A stretch of 64,000 nt of DNA from Petrolisthes cinctipes (lineage: Eukaryota; Arthropoda; Malacostraca; Decapoda; Porcellanidae). The notes beneath the pieces were generated by a model. It had not been told where the DNA came from and made no database searches. It saw only the letters and a list, made by a program, of their open reading frames with translations. Below, in pieces: positions 1-13,873 of this stretch (positions are counted from its first letter, which is position 1; each line of letters starts with the position of its first letter). The stretch spans positions 2,852,001 through 2,916,000 of the forward strand of contig JAWQEG010001306.1 in NCBI GenBank assembly GCA_033782935.1, read 5' to 3'. The translations under genes were made by a program, and so were the position numbers.

Positions 1-1026
1 TGAAAATCGATATTTTTGGTGCCCAAAGTCAATATGTGCATGTATCTTCTGTACCCGTTTATATCTCAAATTCAGGCTCAAAACACCCGAAAATTCAATA
101 TTTTGGGGTCCCAGAAGCAATCTGTACAGTGCTAGAATATTTTCAAAATATAGGCTAAAAACATGCTAAAAATCGATCTTTTAGGTGCCAAAAAGTCGAT
201 ATCTCAAATTCAGTCCCAAAACACCCGAAAATTCGATATTTAGGGGTCCCAGAAGCGATCTGTACATGCCTACTCCGTGTTAGAGTATTTTCAAAATACA
301 TGCTCAAAACATACTGAAAATCGATCTTTTAGGTGCACAAAAGTCGATATGTGCATGCATCTTCAGTACCCGTTTATATCTCAAATTCAGGCTCAAAACA
401 CCGGAAAATTCAATATTTTGGGGTCCCAGAAGCAATCTGTACATGCCTACACAGTGCTAGAATATTTTCAAAATATAGGCTAAAAACATGCTAAAAATCG
501 ACATTTTAGGTGCCAAAAAATCGATATCTCAAATTCAGTCCCAAAACACCCGAAAATTCGATATTTAGAGGTCCCAGAAGCGATCTGTACATGCCTACTC
601 CGTGTTAGAGTATTTTCAAAATACATGCTCAAAACATACTGAAAATCGATCTTTTAGGTGCACAAAAGTCGATATGTGCATGCATCTTCAGTACCCGTTT
701 ATATCTCAAATTCAGGCTCAAAACACCCGAAAATTCAATATTTTGGGGTCCCAGAAGCAATCTGTACATGCCTACTCAGTGTTAAAGTATTTTAAAAATA
801 CAGGCCCATAACATGCTGAAAATCGATATTTTAGATGCCAAAAAATCGATATCTCAAATTCAGTCCCAAAACACATGAAAAATTCGATATTTAGAGGTCC
901 CAGAAGGTATCTGTACATGCCTACTCCGTGTTAGAGTATTTTCAAAATACAGGCCAAAAACATACTGAAAATCGATCTTTTAGGTGCCCAAAAGTCGATA
1001 TGTGCATGCATCTTCTGTACCCGTTT

Positions 1027-2605
1027 ATATCTCAAATTCTGGCCCTAAACACCCGAAAATTCGATATTTTGGGGTCCCAGAAGCGATCTGTACATGCCTA
1101 CTCAGTGTTAGAGTATTTTCAAAATTCAGGTCCAAAACATGCTGAAAATCGATATTTTTGGTGCCCAAAGTCAATATGTGCATGTATCTTCTCTACCCGT
1201 TTATATCTCAAATTCAGGCTCAAAACACCCGAAAATTCGATATTTTGGGGTCCCAGAAGGTATCTGTACATGCCTACTCCGTGTTAGAGTATTTTCAAAA
1301 TTCAGGCCCAAAACATGCTGAAAATCGATATTTTTGGTGCCCAAAGTCAATATGTGCATGTATCTTCTGTACCCGTTTATATCTCAAATTCAGGCTCAAA
1401 ACAACCGAAAATTCAATATTTTGGGGTCCCAGAAGCAATCTGTACATGCCTACTCTGTGTTAGAGTATTTTCAAAATACAGGCCCAAAACATGCTGAAAA
1501 TCGATATTTTAGATGCCCAAAGTCAATATGGGCATGTATCTTCTGTACCCGTTTATATCTCAAATTCAGGCTCAAAACACCCGAAAATTCAATATTTTGG
1601 GGTCCCAGAAGCAATCTGTACATGCCTACACAATGCTAGAATATTTTCAAAATATAGGCTAAAAACATGCTAAAAATCGACTTTTAGGTGCCAAAAATCG
1701 ATATCTCAAATTCAGTCCCAAAACACCCGAATATTCGATATTTAGGGGTCCCAGAAGCGATCTGTACATGCCTACTCCGTGTTAGAGTATTTTCAAAATA
1801 CATGCTCAAAACATACTGAAAATCGATCTATTAGGTGCACAAAAGTCGATATGTCGATCTTCAGTACCCGTTTATATCTCAAATTCAGGCTCAAAACACC
1901 CGAAAATTCAATATTTTGGGGTCCCAGAAGCAATCTGTACATGCCTACTCAGTGTTAAAGTATTTTAAAAATACAGGCCCAAAACATGCTGAAAATCGAT
2001 ATTTTAGATGCCCAAAGTCAATATGTGCATGTATCTTCTGTACCCGTTTATATCTCAAATTCAGGGTCAAAACACCCGAAAATTCAATATTTTGGGGTCC
2101 CAGAAGCAATCTGTACATGCCTACACATTGCTAGAATATTTTCAAAATATAGGCTAAAAACATGCTAAAAATCGACATTTTAGGTGCCAAAAAATCGATA
2201 TCTCAAATTCAGTCCCAAAACACCCGAAAATTCGATATTTAGAGGTCCCAGAAGGTATCTGTACATGCCTACTCCGTGTTAGAGTATTTTCAAAATACAG
2301 GCCAAAAACATACTGAAAATCGATCTTTTAGGTGCCCAAAAGTCGATATGTGCATGCATCTTCTGTACCCGTTTATATCTCAAATTCTGGCCCTAAACAC
2401 CCGAAAATTCGATATTTTGGAGTCCCAGAAGCGATCTGTACATGCCTACTCCGTGTTAGAGTATTTTCAAAATTCAGGCCCAAAACATGCTGAAAATCGA
2501 TATTTTTGGTGCCCAAAGTCAATATGTGCATGTATCTTCTGTACCCGTTTATATCTCAAATTCAGGCTCAAAACACCCGAAAATTCAATATTTTGGGGTC
2601 CCAGA
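1027..2605 (+). repeat. Duplicated block, spacing 2,349 bp, copy 1
   Basis: This stretch recurs at 3,376-4,954 with a constant shift of 2,349 bp. Shared rare variants include tcttctctacccg and the shortened A1 with gtcgatatgtcgatcttc. Several scattered differences between copies (for example ggtccaaaac against ggcccaaaac near 1,130) make this an older duplication than those further right. Confidence 0.7.
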
Positions 2606-3305
2606 AGCAATCTCTACATGCCTACACAGTGCTAGAATATTTTCAAAATATAGGCTAAAAACATGCTAAAAATCGACATTTTAGGTGCCAAAAAATCGAT
2701 ATCACAAATTCAGTCCCAAAACACCCGAAAATTCGATATTTAGAGGTCCCAGAAGCGATCTGTACATGCCTACTCCGTGTTAGAGTATTTTCAAAATACA
2801 TGCTCAAAACATACTGAAAATCGATCTTTTAGGTGCACAAAAGTCGATATGTGCATGCATCTTCAGTACCCATTTATATCTCAAATTCAGGCTCAAAACA
2901 CCCGAAAATTCGATATTTTGGGGTCCCAGAAGCAATCTGTACATGCCTACTCAGTGTTAGAGTATTTTCAAAATACAGGCCAAAAACATGCTGAAAATCG
3001 ATATTTTTGGTTCCCAAAGTCAATATGTGCATGTATCTTCTCTACCCGTTTATATCTCAAATTCAGGCTCAAAACACCCGAAAATTCGATATTTTGGGGT
3101 CCCAGAAGGTATCTGTACATGCCTACTCCGTGTTAGAGTATTTTCAAAATTCAGGCCCAAAACATGCTGAAAATCGATATTTTTGGTGCCCAAAGTCAAT
3201 ATGTGCATGTATCTTCTGTACCCGTTTATATCTCAAATTCAGGCTCAAAACAACCGAAATTTCAATATTTTGAGGTCCCAGAAGCAATCTGTACATGCCT
3301 ACTCT

Positions 3306-3453
3306 GTGTTAGAGTATTTTCAAAATACAGGCCCAAAACATGCTAAAAAGCGACATTTTAGGTGCCAAAAAATCGATATCTCAAATTCTGGCCCTAAACA
3401 CCCGAAAATTCGATATTTTGGGGTCCCAAAAGCGATCTGTACATGCCTACTCA
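3306..3453 (+). repeat. Hybrid monomer: C front, A2 back
   Basis: The first half reads as a B/C monomer with the C-type jump (gccaaaaaatcgatatctc). It continues directly with the A2-type tail aaattctggccctaaacacc. The switch occurs in the sequence atatctcaaatt that both types share. This is the expected product of an exchange between misaligned monomers and forms the edge of the 2,349-bp duplication. Confidence 0.75.
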
Positions 3454-4954
3454 GTGTTAGAGTATTTTCAAAATTCAGGCCCAAAACATGCTGAAAATCG
3501 ATATTTTTGGTGCCCAAAGTCAATATGTGCATGTATCTTCTCTACCCGTTTATATCTCAAATTCAGGCTCAAAACACCCGAAAATTCGATATTTTTGGGT
3601 CCCAAAAGGTATCTGTACATGCCTACTCCGTGTTAGAGTATTTTCAAAATTCAGGCCCAAAACATGCTGAAAATCGATATTTTTGGTGCCCAAAATCAAT
3701 ATGTGCAAGTATCTTCTGTACCCGTTTATATCTCAAATTCAGGCTCAAAACAACCGAAAATTCAATATTTTAGGGTCCCAGAAGCAATCTGTACATGCCT
3801 ACTCTGTGTTAAAGTATTTTCAAAATACAGGCCCAAAACATGCTGAAAATCGATATTTTAGATGCCCAAAGTCAATATGGGCATGTATCTTCTGTACCCG
3901 TTTATATCTCAAATTCAGGCTCAAAACACCCTAAAATTCAATATTTTGGGGTCCCAGAAGCAATCTGTACATGCCTACACAATGCTAGAATATTTTCAAA
4001 ATATAGGCTAAAAACATGCTAAAAATCGACTTTTAGGTGCCAAAAATCGATATCTCAAATTCAGTCCCAAAACACCCGAAAATTCGATATTTAGGGGTCC
4101 CAGAAGCGATCTGTACATGCCTACTCCGTGTTAGAGTATTTTCAAAATACATGCTCAAAACATACTGAAAATCGATCTTTTAGGTGCACAAAAGTCGATA
4201 TGTCGATCTTCAGTACCCGTTTATATCTCAAATTCAGGCTCAAAACACCCGAAAATTCAATATTTTGGGGTCCCAGAAGCAATCTGTACATGCCTACTCA
4301 GTGTTGAAGTATTTTAAAAATACAGGCCCAAAACATGCTGAAAATCGATATTTTAGATGCCCAAAGTCAATATGTGCATGTATCTTCTGTACCCGTTTAT
4401 ATCTCAAATTCAGGCTCAAAACACCCGAAAATTCAATATTTTGGGGTCCCAGAAGCAATCTGTACATGCCTACACATTGCTAGAATATTTTCAAAATATA
4501 GGCTAAAAACATGCTAAAAATCGACATTTTAGGTGCCAAAAAATCGATATCTCAAATTCAGTCCCAAAACACCCGAAAATTCGATATTTAGAGGTCCCAG
4601 AAGGTATCTGTACATGCCTACTCCGTGTTAGAGTATTTTCAAAATAAAGGCCAAAAACATACTGAAAATCGATCTTTTAGGTGCCCAAAAGTCGATATGT
4701 GCATGCATCTTCTGTACCCGTTTATATCTCAAATTCTGGCCCTAAACACCCGAAAATTCGATATTTTGGAGTCCCAGAAGCGATCTGTACATGCCTACTC
4801 CGTGTTAGAGTATTTTCAAAATTCTGGCCCAAAACATGCTGAAAATCGATATTTTTGGTGCCCAAAGTCAATATGTGCATGTATCTTCTGTACCCGTTTA
4901 TATCTCAAATTCAGGCTCAAAACACCCGAAAATTCAATATTTTGGGGTCCCAGA
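3376..4954 (+). repeat. Duplicated block, spacing 2,349 bp, copy 2
   Basis: This is the second copy of 1,027-2,605. Its left edge falls inside the hybrid monomer at 3,306-3,453, at the shared atatctcaaatt segment. The right edge is where cagaagcaatctctacatg (copy 1) meets cagaagcattctgtacagtg (copy 2). Confidence 0.7.
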
Positions 4955-5941
4955 AGCATTCTGTACAGTGCTAGAATATTTTCAAAATATAGGCTAAAAA
5001 CATGCTAAAAATCGATCTTTTAGGTGCCAAAAAGTCGATATCTCAAATTCAGTCCCAAAACACCCGAAAATTCGATATTTAGGGGTCCCAAAAGCGATCT
5101 GTACATGCCTACTCCGTGTTAGAGTATTTTCAAAATACATGCTCAAAACATACTGAAAATCGATCTTTTAGGTGCACAAAAGTCGATATTTGCATGCATC
5201 TTCAGTACCCGTTTATAACTCAAATTCAGGCTCAAAACACCCGAAAATTCAATATTTTGGGGTCCCAGAAGCAATCTCTACATGCCTACACAGTGCTAGA
5301 ATATTTTCAAAATATAGGCTAAAAACATGCTAAAAATCGACATTTTAGGTGCCAAAAAATCGATATCTCAAATTCAGTCCCAAAACAACCGAAAATTCGA
5401 TATTTAGAGGTCCCAGAAGCGATCTGTACATGCCTACTCCGTGTTAGAGTATTTTCAAAATACATGCTCAAAACATATTGAAAATCGATCTTTTAGGTGC
5501 ACAAAAGTCGATATGTGCATGCATCTTCAGTACCCGTTTATATCTCAAATTCAGGCTCAAAACACCCGAAAATTCAATATTTTGGGGTCCCAGTAGCAAT
5601 CTGTACATGCCTACTCAGTGTTAAAGTATTTTAAAAATACAGGCCCAAAACATGCTGAAAATCGAAATTTTAGATGCCCAAAGTCAATATGTGCATGTAT
5701 CTTCTGCACCCGTTTATATCTCAAATTCAGGCTCAAAACACCCGAAAATTCAATATTTTGGGGTCCCAGAAGCAATCTGTACATGCCTACAAAGTGCTAG
5801 AATATTTTCAAAATATAGGCTAAAAACATGCTAAAAATCGACATTTTTGGTTCCAAAAAATTGATATCTCAAATTCAGTCCCAAAACACCCGAAAATTCG
5901 ATATTTAGAGGTCCCAGAAGGTATCTGTACATGCCTACTCC

Positions 5942-8900
5942 GTGTTAGAGTATTTTCAAAATACAGGCCAAAAACATACTGAAAATCGATCTTTTAGGTG
6001 CCCAAAAGTCGATATGTGCATGCATCTTCTGTACCCGTTTATATCTCAAATTCTGGCCCTAAACACCCGAAAATTCGATATTTTGGGGTCCCAGAAGCGA
6101 TCTGTACATGCCTACTCAGTGTTAGAGTATTTTCAAAATTCAGGCCCAAAACATGCTGAAAATCGATATTTTTGGTGCCCAAAGTCAATATGTGCATGTA
6201 TCTTCTCTACCCGTTTATATCTCAAATTCAGGCTCAAAACAACCGAAAATTCAATATTTTGGGGTCCCAGAAGCAATCTGTACATGCCTACTCAGTGCTA
6301 GAATATTTTCAAAATGTAGGCTAAAAACATGCTAAAAATCGATCTTTTAGGTGGCAAAAAGTCGATATCTCAAATTCAGTACCAAAACACCCGAAAATTC
6401 AATATTTTGGGGTCCCAGAAGCAATCTGTACATGCCTACTCCGTGTTAGAGTATTTTCAAAATACATGCTCAAAACATACTGAAAATCGATCTTTTAGGT
6501 GCACAAAAGTCGATATGTGCATGCATCATCAGTACCCGTTTATATCTCAAATTCAGGCTCAAAACACCCGAAAATTCAATATTTTGGGGTCCCAGAAGCA
6601 ATCTGTACATGCCTACTCAGTGTTAGAGTGTTTTCAAAATACAGGCCCAAAACATGCTGAAAATCGATATTTTTGGTGCCCAAAGTCAATATGTGCATGT
6701 ATCTTCTGTACCCGTTTATATCTCAAATTCAGGCTCAAAACACCCGAAAATTCAATATTTTGGGGTCCCAGAAGCAATCTGTACATGCCTACTCAGTGCT
6801 AGAATATTTTCAAAATATAGGCTAAAAACATGCTAAAAATCGATCTTTTAGGTGCCAAAAAGTCGATATCTCAAATTCAGTCCCAAACACCCGAAAATTC
6901 GATATTTAGGGGTCCCAGAAGCGATCTGTACATGCCTACTCCGTGTTAGAGTATTTTCAAAATACATGCTCAAAATATACTGAAAATCGATCTTTTAGGT
7001 GCACAAAAGTCGATATGTGCATGCATCTTCAGTACCCGTTTATAACTCAATTTCAGGCTCAAAACACCCGAAAATTCAATATTTTGGGGTCCCAGAAGCA
7101 ATCTGTACATGCCTACTCAGTGTTAGAGTATTTTCAAAATACAGGCCCAAAACATGCTGAAAATCGATATTTTAGATGCCCAAAGTCAATATGTGCATGT
7201 ATCTTCAGTACCCGTTTATATCTCAAATTCAGGCTCAAAACAACCGAAAATTCAATATTTTGGGGTCCCAGAAGCAATCTGTACATGCCTACTCAGTGAT
7301 AGAGTATTTTCAAAATACAGGCCCAAAACATGCTGAAAATCGATATTTTAGATGCCCAAAGTTAATATGTGCATGTATCTTCTGTACCCGTTTATATCTC
7401 AAATTCAGGCTCAAAACCCCTGAAAATTCAATATTTTGGGGTCCCAGAAGCAATCTGTACATGCCTACACAGTGCTAGAATATTTTCAAAATATAGGCTA
7501 AAAACATGCTAAAAATCTACATTTTAGGTGCCAAAAAATCGATATCTCAAATTCAGTCCCAAAACACCCGAAAATTCGATATTTAGAGGTCTCAGAAGGT
7601 ATCTGTACATGCCTACTACGTGTTAGAGTATTTTCAAAATACAGGCCAAAAACATACTGAAAATCGATCTTTTAGGTGCCCAAAAGTCGATATGTGCATG
7701 CATCTTCTGTACCCGTTTATATCTCAAATTCTGGCCCTAAACACCCAAAAATTCGATATTTTGGGGTCCCAAAAGCGATCTGTACATGCCTACTCCGTGT
7801 TAGAGTATTTTCAAAATTCAGGCCCAAAACATGCTGAAAATCGATATTTTTGGTGCCCAAAGTCAATATGTGCATGTATCTTCTGTACCCGTTTATATCT
7901 CAAATTCAGGCTCAAAACACCCGAAAATTCAATATTTTGGGGTCCCAGAAGCAATCTGTACAGTGCAAGAATATTTTCAAAATATAGGCTAAAAACATGC
8001 TAAAAATCGATCTTTTAGGTTCCAAAAAGTCGATATCTCAAATTCAGTCCCAAAACACCCGAAAATTCGATATTTTGGGGTCCCAGAAGCGATCTGTACA
8101 TGCCTACTCCGTGTTAGAGTATTTTCAAAAATACAGGCTCAAAACATACTGAAAATCGATCTTTTAGGTGCACAAAAGTCGATATGTGCATGCATCTTCA
8201 GTACCCGTTTTTATCTCAAATTCAGGCTTAAAAACACCCGAAAATTCGATATTTTGGGGTCCCAGAAGCGATCTGTACATGCCTACTCAGTGCTAGAATA
8301 TTTTCAAAATATAGGCTAAAAACATGCTAAAAATCGACATTTTAGGTGCCAAAAAATCGATATCTCAAATTCAGTCCCAAAACACCCGAAAATTCGATAT
8401 TTAGAGGTCCCAGAAGGTATCTGTACATGCCTACTCCGTGTTAGAGTATTTTCAAAATACAGGCCAAAAACATACTGAAAATCGATCTTTTAGGTGCCAA
8501 AAAGTCGATATGTGCATGCATCTTCTGTACCCGTTTATATCTCAAATTCTGGCCCTAAACACCCGAAAATTCGATATTTTGGGGTCCCAGAAGCGATCTG
8601 TACATGCCTACTCCGTGTTAGAGTATTTTCTAAAATTCATCCTCAAAACATACTGAAAATCGATCTTTTAGGTGCACAAAAGTCGATATGTGCATGCATC
8701 TTCAGTACCCGTTTATATCTCAAATTCAGGCTCAAAACACCCGAAAATTCAATATTTTGGGGTCCCTGAAGCAATCTGTACATGCCTACTCAGTGTTAGA
8801 GTATTTTCAAAATAAAGGCCCAAAACATGCTGAAAATCGATATTTTAGATTCCCAAAGTTAATATGTGCATGTATCTTCTGTACCCGTTTATATATCAAA

Positions 8901-11900
8901 TTCAGGCTCAAAACACCCGAAAATTCAATATTTTGGGGTCCCAGAAGCAATCTGTATATGCCTACACAGTGCTAGAATATTTTCAAAATATAGGCTAAAA
9001 ACATGCTATAAAAATCGACATTTTAGGTGCCAAAAAGTCGATATCTCAAATTCAGTCCCAAAACACCCGAAAATTCGATATTTAGAGGTCCCAGAAGGTA
9101 TCTGTAAATGCCTACTCCGTGTTAGAGTATTTTCAAAGTACAGGCCAAAAACATACTGAAAATCGATCTTTTAGGTGCCCAAAAGTCGATATGTGCATGC
9201 ATCTTCTGTACCCGTTTATATCTCAAATTCTGGCCCTAAACACCCAAAAATTCGATATTTTGGGGTCCCAAAAGCGATCTGTACATGCCTACTCCGTGTT
9301 AGAGTATTTTCAAAATTCAGGCCCAAAACATGCTGAAAATCGATATTTTTGGTGCCCAAAGTCAATATGTGCATGTATCTTCTGTACCCGTTTATATCTC
9401 AAATTCAGGCTCAAAACACCCGAAAATTCAATATTTTGGGGTCCCAGAAGCAATCTGTACAGTGCAAGAATATTTTCAAAATATAGGCTAAAAACATGCT
9501 AAAAATCGATCTTTTAGGTTCCAAAAAGTCGATATCTCAAATTCAGTCCCAAAACATCCGAAAATTCGATATTTAGAGGTCCCAGAAGGTATCTGTAAAT
9601 GCCTACTCCGTGTTAGAGTATTTTCAAAGTACAGGCCAAAAACATACTGAAAATCGATCTTTTAGGTGCCCAAAAGTCGATATGTGCATGCATCTTCTGT
9701 ACCCGTTTATATCTCAAATTCTGGCCCTAAACACCCAAAAATTCGATATTTTGGGGTCCCAAAAGCGATCTGTACATGCCTACTCCGTGTTAGAGTATTT
9801 TCAAAATACAGGCTCAAAACATACTGAAAATCGATCTTTTAGGTGCACAAAAGTCGATATGTGCATGCATCTTCAGTACCCGTTTATATCTCAAATTCAG
9901 GCTCAAAACACCCGAAAATTCAATATTTTGGGGTCCCAGAAGCAATCTGTACATGCCTACTCAGTGCTAGAATATTTTCAAAATATAGGCTAAAAACATG
10001 CTAAAAATCGATCTTTTAGGTGCCAAAAAGTCGATATCTCAAATTCAGTCCCAAAACACCCGAAAATTCGATATTTAGGGGTCCCAGAAGCGATCTGTAC
10101 ATGCCTACTCCGTGTTAGAGTATTTTCAAAATACATGCTCAAAACATACTGAAAATCGATCTTTTAGGTGCACAAAAGTCGATATGTGCATGCATCTTCA
10201 GTACCCGTTTATATCTCAAATTCAGGCTCAAAACACCCGAAAATTCAATATTTTGGGGTCCCAGAAGCAATCTGTACATGCCTACTCAGTGTTAGAGTGT
10301 TTTCAAAATACAGGCCCAAAACATGCTGAAAATCGATATTTTTGGTGCCCAAAGTCAATATGTGCATGTATCTTCTGTACCCGTTTATATCTCAAATTCA
10401 GGCTCAAAACACCCGAAAATTCAATATTTTGGGGTCCCAGAAGCAATCTGTACATGCCTACTCAGTGCTAGAATATTTTTAAAATATAGGCTAAAAACAT
10501 GCTAAAAATCGATCTTTTAGGTGCCAAAAAGTCGATATCTCAAATTCAGTCACAAACACCCGAAAATTCGATATTTAGGGGTCCCAGAAGCGATCTGTAC
10601 ATGCCTACTCCGTGTTAGAGTATTTTCAAAATACATGCTCAAAACATACTGAAAATCAATCTTTTAGGTGCACAAAAGTCGATATGTGCATGCATCTTCA
10701 GTACCCGTTTATATCTCAAATTCAGGCTCAAAACACCCGAAAATTCAATGTTTTGGGGTCCCAGAAGCAATCTGTACATGCCTACTCAGTGTTAGAGTAT
10801 TTTCAAAATACAGGCCAAAAACATGCTGAAAATCGATATTTTAGATGCCCAAAGTCAATATGTGCATGTATCTTCTGTACCCGTTTATATCTCAAATTCA
10901 GGCTCAAAACACCCGAAAATTCAATATTTTGGGGTCCCAGAAGCAATCTGTACATGCCTACACAGTGCTAGAATATTTTCAAAATATAGGCTAAAAACAT
11001 GCTGAAAATCGACATTTTAGGTGCCAAAAAATCGATATCTCAAATTCAGTCCCAAAACACCCGAAAATTCGATATTTTGAGGTCCCAGAAGGTATCTGTA
11101 CATGCCTACTCTGTGTTAGAGTATTTTCAAAATACAGGCCAAAAACATACTGAAAATCGATCTTTTAGGTGCCCAAAAGTCGATATGTGCATGTATCTTC
11201 TGTACCCGTTTATATCTCAAATTCTGGCCCTTAACACCCAAAAAATTCGATATTTTGGTTTCCCAGAAGCAATCTGTACATGCCTACTCCGTGTTAGAGT
11301 ATTTTCAAAATTCAGGCCCAAAACATGCTGAAAATCGATATTTTGTGTGCCCACAGTCAATATGTGCATGTATCTTCTGTACCCGTTTATATCTCAAATT
11401 CAGGCCCAAAACACCCGAAAATTCAATATTTTGGGGTCCCAGAAGCAATCTGTACATGCCTACGCAGTGCTAGAATATTTTCAAAATATAGGCTAAAAAC
11501 ATGCTAAAAATCGACATTTTAGGTGCCAAAAAATCGATATCTCAAATTCAGTCCCAAAACACCCGAAAATTCGATATTTAGAGGTCCCAGAAGGTATCTG
11601 TACATGCCTACTCCGTGTTAGAGTATTTTCAAAATACAGGCCAAAAACATACTGAAAATCGATCTTTTAGGTGCCCAAAAGTCGATATGTGCATGCATCT
11701 TCTGTACCCGTTTATATCTCAAATTCTGGCCCTAAACACCCAAAAATTCGATATTTTGGGGTCCTAGAAGCGATCTGTACATGCCTACTCCGTGTTAGAG
11801 TATTTTCAAAATTCAGGCCCAAAACATGCTGAAAATCGATATTTTTGGTGCCCAAAGTCAATATGTGCATGTATCTTCTGTACCCGTTTATATCTCAAAT

Positions 11901-12606
11901 TCAGGCTCAAAACACCCGAAAATTCAATATTTTGGGGTCCCAGAAGCAATCTGTACAGTGCAAGAATATTTTCAAAATATAGGCTAAAAACATGCTAAAA
12001 ATCGATCTTTTAGGTGCCAAAAAGTCGATATCTCAAATTCAGTCCCAAAACACCGGAAAATTCGATATTTAGGGGTCCCAGAAGCGATCTGTACATGCCT
12101 ACTCCGTGTTAGAGTATTTTCAAAATACATGCTCAAAACATACTGAAAATCGATCTTTTAGGTGCACAAAAGTCGATATGTGCATGCATCTTCAGTACCC
12201 GTTTATATCTCAAATTCAGGCTTAAAAACACCCGAAAATTCGATATTTTGGGGTCCCAGAATCGATCTGTACATGCCTACTCCGTGTTAGAGTATTTTCA
12301 AAATTCAGGCCCAAAACATGCTGAAAATCGATATTTTTGGTGCCCAAAGTCAATATGTGCATGAATCTTCTGTACCAGTTTATATCTCAAATTCAGGCTC
12401 AAAACACCCGAAAATTCAATATTTTGGGGTCCCAGAAGCAATCTGTACATGCCTACTCAGTGCTAGAATATTTTCAAAATATAGGCTAAAAACATGCTAA
12501 AAATCGATCTTTTAGGTGCCAAAAAGTCGATATCTCAAATTCAGCCCCAAACACCCGAAAATTTGATATTTAGGGGTCCCAGAAGCGATCTGTACATGCC
12601 TACTCC
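5942..12606 (+). repeat. Mixed trimer and dimer block
   Basis: Order by hand: A2 (5,942)-B2-C2, A1 (6,443)-B2-C2, A1 (6,943)-B1-B1-C1, A2 (7,620)-B2-del10-C2, A1 (about 8,111)-C1, A2 (8,438), A1 (about 8,615)-B1-C1, A2 (9,119)-B2-del10-C, A2 (9,610)-A1 (9,787)-C2, A1 (10,112)-B2-C2, A1 (10,612)-B1-C1, A2 (11,113)-B2-C1, A2 (11,615)-B2-del10-C2, A1 (12,106)-B2-C2. A2 followed directly by A1 at 8,438 and 9,610 shows loss of the intervening B and C. The rare form gttagagtgttttc at 6,620 and 10,289 marks a related pair of blocks 3,669 bp apart. Confidence 0.65.
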
Positions 12607-13785
12607 GTGTTAGAGTATTTTCAAAATACATGTTCAAAACATACTGAAAATCGATCTTTTAGGTGCACAAAAGTCGATATGTGCATGCATCTTCAGTACC
12701 CGTTTATATCTCAAATTCAGGCTCAAAACACCCGAAAATTCAATATTTTGGGGTCCCAGAAGCAATCTGTACATGCCTACTCAGTGTTAGAGTATTTTAA
12801 AAATACAGGCCAAAAACATGCTGATAATCGATATTTTAGATGCCCAAAGTCAATATGTGCATGTATCTTCTGTACCCGTTTATATCTCAAATTCAGGCTC
12901 AGAACACCCGAAAATTTAATATTTTGGGGTCCCAGAAGCAATCTGTACATGCCTACACAGTGCTAGAATATTTTCAAAATATAGGCTAAAAACATGCTAA
13001 ATATCGACATTTTAGGTGCCAAAAAATCGATATCTCAAATTCAGTCCCAAAACACCCGAAAATTCGATATTTAGAGGTCCCAGAAGGTATCTGTACATGC
13101 CTACTCCGTGTTAGAGTATTTTCAAAATACAGGCCAAAAACATACTGAAAATCGATCTTTTAGGTGCCCAAAAGTCGATATGTTCATGCATCTTCTGTAC
13201 CCGTTTATATCTCAAATTCAGGCCCTAAACACCCGAAAATTCGATATTTTGGGGTCCCAGAAGCGATCTGTACATGCCTACTTTGTGTTAGAGTATTTTC
13301 AAAATTCAGGCCCAAAACATGCTGAAAATCGATATTTTTGGTGCCCAAAGTCAATATGTGCATGTATCTTCTGTACCCGTTTATATCTCAAATTCAGCCT
13401 CAAAACACCCGAAAATTCAATATTTTGGGGTCCCAGAAGCAATCTGTACATGCCTACCCAGTTCTAGAATATTTTCAAAAAATAGGCTAAAAACATGCTA
13501 AAAATCGATCTTTTAGGTGCCAAAAAATCGATATCTCAAATTCAGTCCCAAAACACCCGAAAATTCGATATTTAGAGGTCCCAGAAGGTATCTGTACATG
13601 CCTACTCCGTGTTAGAGTATTTTCAAAATACAGGCCAAAAACATACTGAAAATCGATCTTTTAGGTGCCCAAAAGTCTATATGTGCATGCATCTTCTGTA
13701 CCCGTTTATATCTCAAATTCTGGCCTTAAACACCCGAAAATTCGATATTTTGGGGTCCCAGAAGCGATCTGTACATGCCTACTCC

Positions 13786-13873
13786 GTGTTAGAGTATTTT
13801 CAAAATTCAGGCCCAAAACATGCTGAAAATCGATATTTTTGGTGCACAAAGTCAATATGTGCATGTATCTTCT
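13786..13873 (+). repeat. Half-monomer H1 (88 bp) of a full monomer
   Basis: This is the first half of a B2 monomer, running from gtgttagagt to tatcttct. Laid without gaps on the second half (13,874-13,961), the consensus B forms match at 57 of 88 positions by my hand count. The strongest block is caggcccaaaaca against caggctcaaaaca and the segment that follows. This supports an origin of the 176-bp monomer by duplication of an 88-bp unit. Confidence 0.75.

Larger units (their letters stand above)
1..5941 (+). repeat. Irregular left block: dimers, doubled B2, hybrids
   Basis: Monomer order, read by hand, is: B2-del10 (partial), C2, A1, C, A1, a B1/C hybrid at 779-927, A2 (928), B2, B2, B1, C, A1 (about 1,780, with a 5-bp internal loss), B1, C1, A2 (2,276), B2, C, A1 (2,777), B2, B2, a C/A2 hybrid (3,306-3,453), B2, B2, B1, C, A1 (4,128), B1, C1, A2 (4,625), B2-del10, C2, A1 (5,116), C1, A1 (5,441), B1, C1. 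The hexamer rule holds only in parts. This is one of the least regular stretches of the window. Confidence 0.7.
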
